DNA from: Streptomyces griseocarneus
GTDB lineage: Bacteria > Actinomycetota > Actinomycetes > Streptomycetales > Streptomycetaceae
DNA: 64,000 nt
Assembly: GCA_003674045.1 (NCBI GenBank)
Contig: PENC01000022.1
Location: 62,001 to 126,000, forward strand
Direction: 5' to 3'
The position numbers were made by a program, and so were the translations under genes. The notes below the pieces were generated by a model. It did no database searches, was not told where the DNA came from, and saw nothing but the letters and a program-made list of their open reading frames with translations. How positions within the stretch are numbered: the first letter of the stretch is position 1; each line of letters starts with the position of its first letter. Of this stretch, positions 1 through 9,028 are shown piece after piece.

Positions 1-580
1 CCACGGTGACGTCGACGCCCCACGCATCGTGGTGGTAGTCGATCGAGCCGAGCGAGGAGATCACGTCCACGAGCAGCAGGGCCGGGTGCCCGGCTGCGTC
101 CATGGCCCGGCGGATCTCCGGGACCGGGCTGGTGACGCCCGTCGAGGTCTCGTTGTGCACGACGCATACGGCCTTGACCGACCCGCCCGGGTCCGCGTCG
201 AGTTCGCGGCGCACGTCGTGGGGGTCCACGCCATGGCGCCAGTCGCCCGGGACAAGGGTGACCCGGAGTCCCAGGTCCCGCGCCATGCGCTGCCAGAGTG
301 TCGCGAAGTGCCCCGTCTCGAAGCAGAGCACGCGGTCGCCCGGGCTGAGCGTGTTGACCAGGGCGGCCTCCCAGGCGCCGGTGCCGGAGGCCGGGTAGAT
401 CACGACCGGCCCCTCGGTGTCGAACACCGGCTTGAGTGCTGCGAGCAGACGGAGCGTCAGCTCGGCGAACTCCGGTCCCCGGTGATCGATCGTCGGGGCG
501 GACATGGCGCGCAGTACGCGGTCGGGGACGTTGGTGGGGCCGGGGATCTGGAGGAAATGGCGTCCGGTGCGGGAAGTCAC
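1..580 (-). CDS. Class V aminotransferase (serine/alanine-glyoxylate type), 3' end outside window
   Basis: PLP-dependent class V aminotransferase; about 193 N-terminal residues are present. The protein opens with RTGRHFLQIPGPTNVPDRVL and has IDHRGPEF, typical of serine-glyoxylate, alanine-glyoxylate and ureidoglycine-glyoxylate aminotransferases; SGTGAWEAAL follows in the PLP-phosphate region. The catalytic lysine would lie just past the left edge, in the stretch after GVDVTV, so activity cannot be judged. The start is GTG at 580, preceded by a purine-rich AAGGGAG. It is divergent from an IclR regulator, with a perfect palindrome between them, so the IclR protein probably controls it. Family known, exact substrate inferred: glyoxylate as amino acceptor. 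Confidence 0.85.
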   Translation of the reverse strand, partial: MTSRTGRHFLQIPGPTNVPDRVLRAMSAPTIDHRGPEFAELTLRLLAALKPVFDTEGPVVIYPASGTGAWEAALVNTLSPGDRVLCFETGHFATLWQRMARDLGLRVTLVPGDWRHGVDPHDVRRELDADPGGSVKAVCVVHNETSTGVTSPVPEIRRAMDAAGHPALLLVDVISSLGSIDYHHDAWGVDVTV

Positions 581-601
581 GCGGTCAACTCCCTTGACCC
601 T

Positions 602-620
602 TGTGCCGTTTCACGGCACA
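602..620. promoter_or_regulatory. Perfect palindrome, candidate IclR operator
   Basis: TGTGCCGT-TTC-ACGGCACA is a perfect inverted repeat with 8-base arms and a 3-base spacer. It lies between the divergent aminotransferase (start 580) and IclR gene (start 678). IclR proteins bind short palindromes in such intergenic regions, so this is the best candidate operator for both genes. Binding is inferred from position and symmetry only. Confidence 0.6.
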
Positions 621-677
621 GCGTATCGTGAGGTGGCACGCTGGAGCGTAGGCTCCGTTCGCGGAGGGAGTCAATGC

Positions 678-1463
678 GTGCAGAACGTTCTCAACGCCCT
701 TCGGGTCCTGGAGGAGGTCGCCGCCCGGCAGCCGGTCGGTGTCACGGACCTGGCGCGCGCCATGGGCCTCCCCAAGAGCTCCGTGCAGCGCGCCCTGGTC
801 ACCCTGCACACCGCCGAGTGGATCCAGCCGGCCGGGGACACCCCCACCCGCTGGGCCGTCACCACCAAGGCGCTCCACGTGGGCCGCCACGCCGCCGGTG
901 AACTCGGGCTGCGCGACGCCGCCGTGCCGGTGATGGAGGAGCTGCGTCGGCGTACCGACGAGACGGTCCATCTGGCGGTTCCGGAGGGCGGCAAGGTCGT
1001 GCTGATCGAACGGCTGGAGACCGCGCAGCCGGTGCGCATCGTGCTGCCGCTGGGGCAGATCCTCCCCCTGCACGCGTCCTCGAACGGCAAGGCCGTGCTC
1101 GCCGCGAGCCCCGCCGAGGCCATCGAGCGGTACGTCGCCGACGGGCTGCCCCGCTTCACCGGCACCACCATCACCGACCCGGGGCGGCTGCGCGCCGAGC
1201 TCGCCGGCATCCGGGCCCGGGGCTACGCGACCAACGGGGGCGAATGGCGCGCGGACGTCTCCGCCGTCGCGGCGGCCGTCGTCGGGGATGCCGGCCTGCC
1301 CGTGGCGAGCATCAGCGTCAACGTGCCGACCAGTCGGATGACCGCCGCGTCGCGCTCGGCCTTCGGCATCCTGGTCGCCACCGCCGCGAAAACGCTCGGT
1401 GACGTACTCGCCCATCGCCGGGTGCCGGACCGCGGCACGGCATGGCACGGAGGGACCCCTTGA
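678..1463 (+). CDS. IclR family transcriptional regulator
   Basis: A 261-residue regulator. The N-terminal winged helix-turn-helix (about residues 1-65: VTDLARAMGLPKSSVQRAL) is followed by the IclR effector-binding domain, with the typical segments ETVHLAVPEGGKVVLIER, LPLHASSNGKAVLA and the late RGYATNGGEW. The chosen start is GTG 678, eight bases after GGAGGGA; the open frame runs further upstream but without a ribosome site and without family similarity. It is divergent from an aminotransferase and upstream of a permease on the same strand, suggesting it senses a small organic acid such as glyoxylate, glycolate or lactate (inference). Confidence 0.9.
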   Translation: MQNVLNALRVLEEVAARQPVGVTDLARAMGLPKSSVQRALVTLHTAEWIQPAGDTPTRWAVTTKALHVGRHAAGELGLRDAAVPVMEELRRRTDETVHLAVPEGGKVVLIERLETAQPVRIVLPLGQILPLHASSNGKAVLAASPAEAIERYVADGLPRFTGTTITDPGRLRAELAGIRARGYATNGGEWRADVSAVAAAVVGDAGLPVASISVNVPTSRMTAASRSAFGILVATAAKTLGDVLAHRRVPDRGTAWHGGTP

Positions 1464-1680
1464 CGGCACGGTAGGGGACCCCCATGCTGACGACATTCGG
1501 GAGCGAATTTCCGCATGACGGAATTCGCGGTGTCCTCGTCCGCCTCCGCGCGGCCTCTCGCCGTGTCCGGCACGGTCCTCGCCGCATCCGGCACGGTTGT
1601 CGCCGCTTCTGCCGCGGACGGGGCGGAGGGAAGCGCTCGGCCTCCCGGTCCCCACCGGCCGGAGAAAGCGAGATGCGTCC

Positions 1681-3402
1681 GTGTACCGTCAAGTGACCGA
1701 TCCCCTGGGGCGCCCCGCCCTCACCGCGCTGCTCGCCGCCCTGCCCCTGCTGGTCCTCCTGTTCCTCCTCGGGGTCGTGCGGACCAAGTCCCACGTCGCG
1801 GCCCTCGGCGGCCTCGCGACCGCCGGCCTCGTCGCCATCGCCTGCTACCGCATGCCCGTGCTCCAAGTAGTGGACGGCGCGGCCGAAGGGGCGGCCTTCG
1901 GGCTGTTCCCCATCGTCTGGATCGTGCTCAACGCCGTATGGATCAACAAACTCCAGCGCGCTTCCGGGCACTTCGACACCATCGGCAGGGTCTTCTCCTC
2001 GCTGTCGGACGACATCCGCGTCCAGGCTGTCCTGATCGCCTACTGCTTCGGCGCCATGATCGAGTCGCTCTCGGGTTTCGGCACCCCCATAGCGATCACC
2101 TCGCTGCTGCTGCTCGCCCTCGGACTCGAACCGCTCAAGGCGGCCGCGGTCGCCACCTTCGCCAACACCGCGCCCGCGGCCTTCGGTTCGGTCGGCAACC
2201 CCATCCAGGCGCTGGCCAAGGTCACCTCCTACTCCACCCACGACCTCGGGGCCATGGTCGGTCGGCAGTCCCCGGTCGTCGCCGCCCTGGTGCCCTTCGC
2301 CCTGCTGCTGATGCTGGACGGACGGCGGGGGCTGCGCGAGGCGTGGCCCGCCGCGGCCGTGGCGGGGGTGGGCTTCGGCGCCGGTCAGTTCCTGTGCGCG
2401 AACCACCTCGTCTACCAGCTCACGGACGTCGGGGCCGCCGTGGCCTCCACCGTCGCGCTCGTGGCGCTCCTGCGCGTGTGGACGCCACGGCGCCGAACGG
2501 CCGTCGAACGCGGAGGGGGCGGGGTGAGCGCTTCCGCCGTGCCGACTGCCGTGCTGAGCGGCACGATCGCTGCCGTGGACGCCTCGGCCGGGCCCGTCAC
2601 CACGGCGGGCGCGGTGGCCGAGAGGATCACCGCACCCGCGCCACGGCCGTACGGGCGAGCCGAGGCCGTGCGGGCCTTCTCCCCGTACGTCATCCTCACC
2701 GTGCTCTTCGCGCTCGTGTCGCTGCACGGGCCCGTCGAACGGTTCGCCCTGTCCTTCGACATCAGGTTCGTCTGGCCGGGGCTGCACGTGACCAGTGCCG
2801 CGGGCCGTCCGGTGTCCATCACCGGCTTCGACTTCGGCTGGCTCAGCGCGGCGGGCACCCTGCTGCTGATGACCGGCGTCCTGACGTCCTGGCTGCTGCG
2901 CGTACCGCTCCGGCAGGCCGTGCGCTGCTACGGGCAGGCGTCGCGACAACTGCGCTGGGCGGCCCTCACCATCGCCTGCGTCCTCGCTCTCTCCTACGTC
3001 ATGAATCTCTCCGGCATGGCCGTCTCCCTGGGCACCTGGCTGGCCGGGATCGGGAGCGCGTTCGCGCTGCTCTCCGGTTTCCTGGGCTGGTTCGGTGTGG
3101 CACTGACCGGTTCGGACACCTCCTCCAACGCGCTCTTCGGGGCCATGCAGGTCTCCGCCGCCCGGCACTCGGGGCTCTCCCCGTTACTGATGGCGGCCAC
3201 GAACAGCAGCGCGGGCGTCCTGGGCAAGGCGGCAGCCATGCAGAACCTCGTCATCGCGGCCAGCGCGCTGGGTCTTTCCGGCCGCGAAGGGGAAATCCTC
3301 CGCAAGGTCATCGGCTGGAGCCTCGGCCTGCTCGTGGTGCTCTGCCTCGTCGCCCTGCTCCAGTCCACACCGGTCCTGGACTGGATGGTGCCGGGCGGCT
3401 GA
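1681..3402 (+). CDS. L-lactate/glycolate permease family transporter (LctP family)
   Basis: A 573-residue, very hydrophobic protein of the usual length for LctP/GlcA-type permeases, which import lactate or glycolate with protons. Family segments visible are FGAMIESLSGFGTPIAITS near residue 130, FANTAPAAFGSVGNP shortly after, and the C-terminal GSDTSSNALFGAMQ and NSSAGVLGKAA. About a dozen membrane spans are expected. Start GTG 1681 is chosen, with GGAGAAAG 12 bases upstream; GTG 1693 is a near alternative. Residues about 270-330 form an alanine/threonine-rich loop. It lies 217 bases after the IclR gene. Codon 3184-3186 is TTA, so full expression may need the rare bldA leucine tRNA. Lactate versus glycolate cannot be settled; the neighbouring glyoxylate-type aminotransferase favours glycolate slightly. 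Confidence 0.85.
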   Translation: MYRQVTDPLGRPALTALLAALPLLVLLFLLGVVRTKSHVAALGGLATAGLVAIACYRMPVLQVVDGAAEGAAFGLFPIVWIVLNAVWINKLQRASGHFDTIGRVFSSLSDDIRVQAVLIAYCFGAMIESLSGFGTPIAITSLLLLALGLEPLKAAAVATFANTAPAAFGSVGNPIQALAKVTSYSTHDLGAMVGRQSPVVAALVPFALLLMLDGRRGLREAWPAAAVAGVGFGAGQFLCANHLVYQLTDVGAAVASTVALVALLRVWTPRRRTAVERGGGGVSASAVPTAVLSGTIAAVDASAGPVTTAGAVAERITAPAPRPYGRAEAVRAFSPYVILTVLFALVSLHGPVERFALSFDIRFVWPGLHVTSAAGRPVSITGFDFGWLSAAGTLLLMTGVLTSWLLRVPLRQAVRCYGQASRQLRWAALTIACVLALSYVMNLSGMAVSLGTWLAGIGSAFALLSGFLGWFGVALTGSDTSSNALFGAMQVSAARHSGLSPLLMAATNSSAGVLGKAAAMQNLVIAASALGLSGREGEILRKVIGWSLGLLVVLCLVALLQSTPVLDWMVPGG

Positions 3403-3574
3403 CGACGATCGCCGAGTCCGCGAAGACGGGGCGCGGGCCTCCGGCGGCATGTGGTAGTGCCGTCCACGGCAGTTCGCCGGCCGACGTGACAAGCCGGGGC
3501 CGGACTCTGCATGGTGGGCACCCGGGACCGCGTCACAGCGCAGCGGTCGGCATTGCTCTGGCCGCATCCGGGCC

Positions 3575-4225
3575 TTACACGACGTTCAGGCCGAGGGCCG
3601 TGGCGATGACCGCGGCCTGTTCCAGGTCGATGGTGGCTCCCGACAGCTCCACGGTCAGTGGATCCAGCGCGGACAGGTCGCTGCCCCGGAGGTCGGCGGC
3701 TGTGAGCCGGGAGCTGTGGAGCATCGCCCCGGACAGGTCCGTGGCCGTCAGGGTCGCTTGTTCCAGCCGCGCGGCGGTGAGGTCGGCCTCCCTCATCCGC
3801 ACTCCGTCGAACGTGGCTTTGCGCAGGTCCGCGCCGGGCAGGCCGACGAAGGACCAGTCGCCTCCGGTCACCTGGAAGAGGGTGAAGGCCGACTGCTGGA
3901 AGAGACTCCCGACGAGCTTGCAGTTGGTGAAGGAGGTGTCGAAGAAGGTGCAGCGGCGGAAGGTGCAGTTGGTGAACGCCGCACCGGTGTGCCGGGAAGC
4001 GTTGAAACGCACTCCGGAAAATGTGCAGGTGTCGAAGACCGCTCCTTCGTTCACGACCTCGGTCCAGTCGGTGTCGAGGAAGGAGTAACGCGTGTACACC
4101 TGGCCCGACAGGTCCCGTCCGTACCAGTCCTCATCCCCGACCACGCGCTCGGTGTCGGGGATCGGGGGCTCGGCGGAAACGGGGTCGACATTCGCACGGG
4201 CCGATCGGATCGTCATACCGTGCAT
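3575..4225 (-). CDS. Pentapeptide repeat protein
   Basis: A 216-residue cytoplasmic protein without signal peptide. From about residue 55 to 200 it follows the A(D/N)LxX pentapeptide pattern, for example FTNCTFRRCTFFDTSFTNC and ADLRKATFDGVRMREADL, which builds a right-handed quadrilateral beta-helix. Some family members mimic DNA and protect gyrase from fluoroquinolones; others have no known role, and nothing here decides. The first ATG at 4225 lacks a strong ribosome site; ATG 4216 is an alternative. It stands alone between the permease and a secreted protein. Confidence 0.8.
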   Translation of the reverse strand: MHGMTIRSARANVDPVSAEPPIPDTERVVGDEDWYGRDLSGQVYTRYSFLDTDWTEVVNEGAVFDTCTFSGVRFNASRHTGAAFTNCTFRRCTFFDTSFTNCKLVGSLFQQSAFTLFQVTGGDWSFVGLPGADLRKATFDGVRMREADLTAARLEQATLTATDLSGAMLHSSRLTAADLRGSDLSALDPLTVELSGATIDLEQAAVIATALGLNVV

Positions 4226-4450
4226 TCAACACCGCGGCCCCGGAATTCCTCACTCGCCCCCGTCTCCGTCGAATGGATCACAGAACGCCATTGGTGGCTT
4301 CGGGGCCGTGGACAGCAGGTGCCCGGCCGGGTGCCGGGACGGTCCATTCGTATGGGGAGGCGTTTCCCCAGGCCGCCGCCCTCGTTGAGCGAAAGGGAGT
4401 TCGTCCAGCCCGATCGCCGTTACGACGGCACGAATGAAGTGGAGAATCCC

Positions 4451-4864
4451 GTGCGTCGGATGAACATCGTCCTCGTGGCAGCCATCGCCGTCGGCGGAAT
4501 GGGAATGACGGCGGCCGTCGCGCAGGCCGCGCCTGTTTCCCGGACCGCGGTGCTGGTGCCCGGCGGGCAGCCACCCTTCCCCTACGAGGATTGCCTCGAC
4601 GCGGCCAGGCAGCACAAGGAGAGCCCGGATCACGCGAAGTGGCACTGCGACGAACTGGTGAAGAAGGGCTGGGTCAAGCCGCCGGCCCCCGGGGCGCAGT
4701 CGAAGAAGCCCTCGTCGCAGCCGAAGCAGTCCAAGCCGGGCAAGCCGCAGTCCAAACCGGGTAAACCGAGCAAGCCGCAGTCCACGCCGGCCAAGGGGAA
4801 GGGCGTGTCGCAGCCCATGAAGAAGACCGGATCGCGGCCGAAGCAGGCTGCCGGGGGAAGCTGA
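4451..4864 (+). CDS. Small secreted protein with basic Lys/Pro/Ser tail
   Basis: A 137-residue protein, family not recognised. An N-terminal signal peptide is clear: basic VRRMN, a hydrophobic core, then AVAQA-AP as the likely cleavage site. The mature part has a short domain with two cysteines (YEDCLDAARQ and HCDELVKKGW), then a low-complexity tail of repeated SKPGKPQ-type units from about residue 78 to the end. Start GTG 4451 follows GGAGA by five bases; ATG 4460 is in frame but would lose the two arginines of the signal peptide. A charged tail like this could hold the protein to cell wall polymers (inference). Confidence 0.65.
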   Translation: MRRMNIVLVAAIAVGGMGMTAAVAQAAPVSRTAVLVPGGQPPFPYEDCLDAARQHKESPDHAKWHCDELVKKGWVKPPAPGAQSKKPSSQPKQSKPGKPQSKPGKPSKPQSTPAKGKGVSQPMKKTGSRPKQAAGGS

Positions 4865-4888
4865 TGCGGTAAGCGGGGCCCGTCACGT

Positions 4889-5350
4889 TCACGAGCTTCG
4901 GGATGTCTGCCCCTGGTCCGCCTTCCGGCCGCAGTCCGGGCAGACGCCCGAGAGCTCGACGGAGTGCCGGACGTCGGCGAATCCGGAGGTCCGGGCGATC
5001 CGGTCCGCCCATTTCTCCACGGGGCCGGATTCGACGGGCAGGCTGAGGCCGCACTGGGTGCAGACCAGGTAGTGGCGGTGGTCGGGGCCGGGGCGGTGGC
5101 GGAAGAGCCGTTCGCCGTTGGTGTCGCGGAAGACGTCCGCGCGGCCGGCCTCGGCCAGCGCGGTGAGGGTGCGGTAGACGGTGGAGAGGCCGACGGGCGA
5201 GCCGTCGGCCACCAGCCGCTTGTGCAGGGCCTGGGCGCTGATGAAGCCTTCCGCCACGACCAGGGCTCCCAGCACCATGGCGCGCTGTTGTGTGGCGCGG
5301 CCGATCAGCGCCATGTCATGGACGGTTGCCCGGGGTCGGTTGTCTGCCAT
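4889..5350 (-). CDS. zur: Zinc uptake regulator Zur (Fur family)
   Basis: A 153-residue Fur-family repressor. The N-terminal winged helix includes GLSTVYRTLTALAEAG; the dimerisation/metal half has HRHYLVCTQCG and a late CPDCG pair, the structural zinc cysteines. ATG 5350 is chosen because GGAG lies seven bases upstream; an in-frame upstream extension to 5383 lacks support. The gene is last in an operon with zinc ABC transporter genes, 37 bases after the second permease. Two Zur-box-like sites precede the operon, fitting zinc-dependent repression that includes its own gene. The assignment to Zur rather than Fur or Nur rests on this context. Confidence 0.88.
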   Translation of the reverse strand: MADNRPRATVHDMALIGRATQQRAMVLGALVVAEGFISAQALHKRLVADGSPVGLSTVYRTLTALAEAGRADVFRDTNGERLFRHRPGPDHRHYLVCTQCGLSLPVESGPVEKWADRIARTSGFADVRHSVELSGVCPDCGRKADQGQTSRSS

Positions 5351-5387
5351 CGTGGTGCTCCTCCGCTCATTGCCTCGGCTCACTCCC

Positions 5388-6230
5388 TCAGCCGGTTCTC
5401 GGGGCAGGGCGCCGTATGAGGAAGGCGGCGGCGTAGACGGCGGTGGCGATGGCCATGACGGCGAAGCTCGGCGGCACGCGCGGCACCGCGTACGAGGTGA
5501 ACAGCCCCGCCCACATCTCCGTCACCCCGAGGCCCACCGAGAGGGCGAGCGCCTGGTACGGACGGTCGGTCAGCCGGATCGCGGCTCCGGCGGGGGCGGC
5601 GAGCAGGCCGAGCAGCAGCAGGGAGCCGACCGCCTGGGTGGCCTCGGCGGCGCTCGCCCCGGCCACGGCGAGGAAGACGTAACCGAGCGGCCGGACCGGG
5701 ACGCCACGGGCCGCGGCCACGGCTTCGTCCAGCGTGGCGAACAGCAACGGACGGGCAGCGATCAGCATCACCAGGCAGACACCCGCGGCGAGCAGGGCGG
5801 CGGTGGCGGCGTGAGCCGCGGAAATGCCGAAGACCGAGCCGAACAGGACGCTGACGCCCGCGGTGCCGTCGGCCGTGCTGCGGGAGGTGGTGTAGAGGGT
5901 GACGAAGAACGCGCCCAGGCCGAGGACCCAGGAGAAGACGCTCCCTGTGACCACGTCGTCCGGGCGGGCCCGGCGGCCGAGCGCGCCGAAGAGCAGGGAA
6001 ACGCCGATCGTCGCGGCGAACAGCCCGAGCCGCAGGTCGCCTCCGACGGCGAGCGCGGCCATGGCACCGGTGAACGCGACATGGCTCAGCGCGTCGGCGG
6101 TGAAGACCTGGGCGCGCAGCACGAGGAAGTAGCCGACCAGGCCGCACGCGGCCGCGACCGGCGTCCCGGCGAGAAGCGCGTGCTGGAAGAAGGGCTGGGA
6201 CAGCGGTGAAGCCGCCGACAGGACGGTCAT
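5388..6230 (-). CDS. Zinc ABC transporter permease (second of two)
   Basis: A 280-residue ABC-3 family inner membrane permease with about eight hydrophobic spans, for metal import. It opens with a QPFFQHALLAGT segment and then GYFLVLRAQVFTADALSHVA, the typical 'D-x-L-S-H' region of ZnuB/MntB permeases, followed by SLLLLGLLAAPAGAA. The start overlaps the end of the previous permease by four bases (ATGA), showing translational coupling. Two different permeases in one operon suggest a heterodimeric channel. Confidence 0.88.
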   Translation of the reverse strand: MTVLSAASPLSQPFFQHALLAGTPVAAACGLVGYFLVLRAQVFTADALSHVAFTGAMAALAVGGDLRLGLFAATIGVSLLFGALGRRARPDDVVTGSVFSWVLGLGAFFVTLYTTSRSTADGTAGVSVLFGSVFGISAAHAATAALLAAGVCLVMLIAARPLLFATLDEAVAAARGVPVRPLGYVFLAVAGASAAEATQAVGSLLLLGLLAAPAGAAIRLTDRPYQALALSVGLGVTEMWAGLFTSYAVPRVPPSFAVMAIATAVYAAAFLIRRPAPRTG

Positions 6231-7108
6231 CCGGCGACCTCCCCGACCGGCCGGCCCGGCAAGGCGGCGCGCAGCGCCCGCGCTCCCAGGGCGAGGACGT
6301 ATCCGGCGAAGGCGAACGAGGTCACGAAGAACCCCAGCGGATAGGGCGAGTAGTACGCGGCGGTCAGCCCCGCCCAGGTGGCCCCGAGCGCCAGCACCAC
6401 GGCCAGCGGCAGACTCGCCGCCGGGCGGGCGGTGAGGGTCTGCGCGGTGGCGGCGGGGATCACCATCAGGGCGAAGACCAGCAGCGTGCCCGTGATCTGG
6501 CTCGCCTCCGCGGCCGCCGCCCCGAGCAGCACGAGGAACACCAGGGACAGCGCCCGCACCGGGACACCGAGCCCGGCGGCGGCCCGCGGGTCGGCGGAGG
6601 CGAACAGCAGCGGCCGGCCGATGAGCGCCAGCACCGCGAGCACGGCGGCGCCCACACAGAGCAGAACGGTCACCTGGGTGGCGGTGATACCGAGAAAAGT
6701 GCCGAAGAGGATCGTCTGCGGCCCCTCCAGCAGTCCCTTGTAGAGGGCGGTGAAGAGGTACCCGCAGGCGAGGAGGAAGGCCTGGACGGTTCCGGTCAGT
6801 GCGGATTCCTCACCGTCACCGGTGCCGCGCAGGGCCGCGATGACCAGGGCCGCGGCGAGGCAGGCCGTGAAGTAGCCCCAGAGGGCGCCGACTCCGAGGA
6901 GCACGGCTCCGGCGGCACCGGGGAACGCGACGACGGAGACGGTGTGTGCGGCGAACGTCTGCCGCCGCAGTACCACGAACCATCCGACAGCGGCGGAGAC
7001 CACGGCCACGATCGCGCCCGCGCGGAAGGCGTTGACCATGAACGGGTACGACCACATCTGCCGGACGTCACCCACGAGGTTCCACGACCAGATCGGGTCA
7101 GCCGCCAT
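6227..7108 (-). CDS. Zinc ABC transporter permease (first of two)
   Basis: A 293-residue ABC-3 family permease. The N-terminus has PFMVNAFRAGAIVAVVSAAVGWFVVLRRQTFAAHTVSVVAFPG cut here into its parts: the GWFVVLRRQTFAAHT segment matches the sibling permease, although the usual D-A-L-S-H motif is changed to TVSVVAF. About eight membrane spans are visible. It overlaps the ATPase gene by 11 bases and the downstream permease by four. It differs enough from its sibling to be a paralogue rather than a recent duplicate. Zinc is inferred from Zur and the binding protein in the operon. Confidence 0.85.
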   Translation of the reverse strand: MAADPIWSWNLVGDVRQMWSYPFMVNAFRAGAIVAVVSAAVGWFVVLRRQTFAAHTVSVVAFPGAAGAVLLGVGALWGYFTACLAAALVIAALRGTGDGEESALTGTVQAFLLACGYLFTALYKGLLEGPQTILFGTFLGITATQVTVLLCVGAAVLAVLALIGRPLLFASADPRAAAGLGVPVRALSLVFLVLLGAAAAEASQITGTLLVFALMVIPAATAQTLTARPAASLPLAVVLALGATWAGLTAAYYSPYPLGFFVTSFAFAGYVLALGARALRAALPGRPVGEVAG

Positions 7109-7973
7109 GACCGCCGCCTCCGGTGGACCCGGGCCGCCCGACCACGACCAGCCGTCCGTCGGACGCCCGCAGCACCTCGACCGGCGTGCCGTACAGCCGC
7201 GTCAGGGTCTCGGAAGTGATCACGTCCTGTGGAGCGCCGGTGGCGGAGCCGCCCGCGGCGAGGTACACGACCTGGTCGAGGTGGTGCAGTATCGGGTTCA
7301 CGTCGTGGGCCACCATGACGACGGCCACGCCCTCCTGGTGGCAGATGCGGCCGATCAACGCGGCGACCCCGCCCTGGTGGGAGAGATCGAGGCTGTCCAG
7401 CGGCTCGTCCAGCAGCAGCAGACGCGGTCGGCGGACGAGGGCCTGCGCGATGAGAAGGCGTTGCTGTTCGCCGCCGGAGCACTCCCCGACAGGCCGATGG
7501 GCGTAGGCACTCGCTCCCACCAGCTCGACGACCTCGGCGACGCGCCCGCGGGCGGCCCGGCGGCGCGGGCCGGGAAGAGGCAGGGGCACGCCCCAGCGGT
7601 CGCCGTCCAGGCCCAGGCGGACCACGTCGATCCCGCGGATACGCATCGAGACGTCGAAGCTGCGGCGCTGCGGCAGGTAGCCGATGCGGTGGCCGGCCCG
7701 ACCGGGACGAGCGCCCAGGACGCGCACCTCGCCCGCCGCGTTCGGCATCGCGCCGAGCACCATCTTGACCAGGGTGGACTTGCCGACGCCGTTCGGGCCG
7801 AGGACGGCGGTGAACTCCCCTGCCCCGACCGTGAGATTCACCCCCGACCACAGGATGCGGCCGTCCAGGCGCACGGCGGCGTCGCGCAGTTCGAGTACGG
7901 GCTCGGCCATCTGCCGAGGGACAGGGAGGTGGGCCTCGGCGGCCCGCGCTGTGGGCTCCATGACCTTGGTCAT
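7098..7973 (-). CDS. znuC: Zinc ABC transporter ATP-binding protein
   Basis: A 291-residue ATPase energising metal import. It has Walker A GPNGVGKSTLV, the Q-loop region YLPQRRSF, signature CSGGEQQRLLIAQAL (serine preceded by cysteine), Walker B LLLLDEPLDSLD and the H-loop VMVAHD. Start ATG 7973 overlaps the stop of the binding-protein gene (TGATG), so it is preferred over an upstream in-frame start. About 30 extra N-terminal residues precede the ATPase fold. It stands second in the operon. Confidence 0.9.
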   Translation of the reverse strand: MTKVMEPTARAAEAHLPVPRQMAEPVLELRDAAVRLDGRILWSGVNLTVGAGEFTAVLGPNGVGKSTLVKMVLGAMPNAAGEVRVLGARPGRAGHRIGYLPQRRSFDVSMRIRGIDVVRLGLDGDRWGVPLPLPGPRRRAARGRVAEVVELVGASAYAHRPVGECSGGEQQRLLIAQALVRRPRLLLLDEPLDSLDLSHQGGVAALIGRICHQEGVAVVMVAHDVNPILHHLDQVVYLAAGGSATGAPQDVITSETLTRLYGTPVEVLRASDGRLVVVGRPGSTGGGGHGG

Positions 7974-8956
7974 CGTCCGGTGGCCTTGGCCAGGGCCTCT
8001 TCGATGCCCTGGAGCTGGGTGGTCTGCCACTGCTGGAAGGTGGCGTCGGCGGGGGCCAGGGTCTCGGTGACGGTGGCGACGGGGATACCGGCCTCCTTGG
8101 CCGCCTTGACCTGCGCCTGAACGTCCGGGGTGGAGTTCTGGGAGTTGTAGACGTAGACCTTGATCTGCTTGTTCTTGATCTGGTCGTCGATGGCGCTCTT
8201 GTCCTTGGCCGTGGGGTCGGTGCCCTCGCTCATGGCGTCGAGGAACGTCTCGGGCGTGAGCATCTTCAGCCCGAGCCCCTGGGCGAGCGGGGTGACGATG
8301 GATTCCGAGGCGCCGATCGGCGTGCCCGCGTACCTGCTCCTTATCTCCGATATGAGGGAGTCGTAGCGGGCGAGGTCCTTGGTCTCGAAGGCTGTTTTCC
8401 GCTGGTCGAAGTAGGTGGCGTCGGCGGGGTCGGCCTTCTTGTAGTCGTCGGCGATCCTCCCGATGACCTTGCGGACGTCGTCGGGGGAGTACCAGCGGTG
8501 CGGGTTGCCGCCCTCCTTGACGCCGACGAGGTCGCCGACCTTGAGCTCGGTGCGCCCGTGCGCGGGGTTGGCGGCGAGGAGTTTGTCGGCCCAGGCGTCG
8601 TAGCCGATGCCGTTGACGATCGCGTACTGCGCACCGGCCACACTGCGGGCGTCGGCCGCCTTCGGCTCGTAGTCGTGCGGGTCGGTGTCGGGGTTGGCGA
8701 TGATGCTGGTGACGTGCGCGTGGTCACCGCCGAGCTGGCCGGCGATGCTGCCCCAGAAGTTCTCCGCCGCCACCACCTGGATCTTCTTGCCCGGACCGGA
8801 GCCGCCCGCGGCCGATGTGCCGCCGCTTGCCTTCGAGCCGGAGGAGGACGAGGTCGAGCAGGCGGCGGCGGTCATGGCCGTCAAGGCCGCCACCGCGGTG
8901 ACGAGGACGGTCCGTGCACAGGGCCGTGGGATTCGGGACGTGGCAGCGGTGGGCAT
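7970..8956 (-). CDS. znuA: Zinc ABC transporter substrate-binding lipoprotein
   Basis: A 328-residue cluster A-I binding protein. The signal peptide ends in a lipobox-like MTAAAC-S, so it is probably lipid-anchored on the outer face of the membrane. Likely metal ligands lie in DTDPHDYEP, GGNPHRWYSP and ASESIVTP. The long histidine-rich loop of many ZnuA proteins is absent, so zinc is inferred from Zur and the upstream boxes. Start ATG 8956 has GGAG six bases upstream; the frame is open to 9019 but that part is not family-like. It is the first gene of the operon. Confidence 0.9.
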   Translation of the reverse strand: MPTAATSRIPRPCARTVLVTAVAALTAMTAAACSTSSSSGSKASGGTSAAGGSGPGKKIQVVAAENFWGSIAGQLGGDHAHVTSIIANPDTDPHDYEPKAADARSVAGAQYAIVNGIGYDAWADKLLAANPAHGRTELKVGDLVGVKEGGNPHRWYSPDDVRKVIGRIADDYKKADPADATYFDQRKTAFETKDLARYDSLISEIRSRYAGTPIGASESIVTPLAQGLGLKMLTPETFLDAMSEGTDPTAKDKSAIDDQIKNKQIKVYVYNSQNSTPDVQAQVKAAKEAGIPVATVTETLAPADATFQQWQTTQLQGIEEALAKATGR

Positions 8957-9028
8957 GGAGGCTCCTTCGTGCGGCGCCGGTGGCGCTGTGGCCCTCTCCG
9001 GCGTACGTGACTCATCCATGAACGTAAG

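Noticed and set aside
1318..3168. Long minus-strand open frame opposite the permease
   Set aside because: Low-complexity, Gly/Arg/His-rich product typical of antisense frames in high-GC DNA; the permease on the other strand has clear family motifs.
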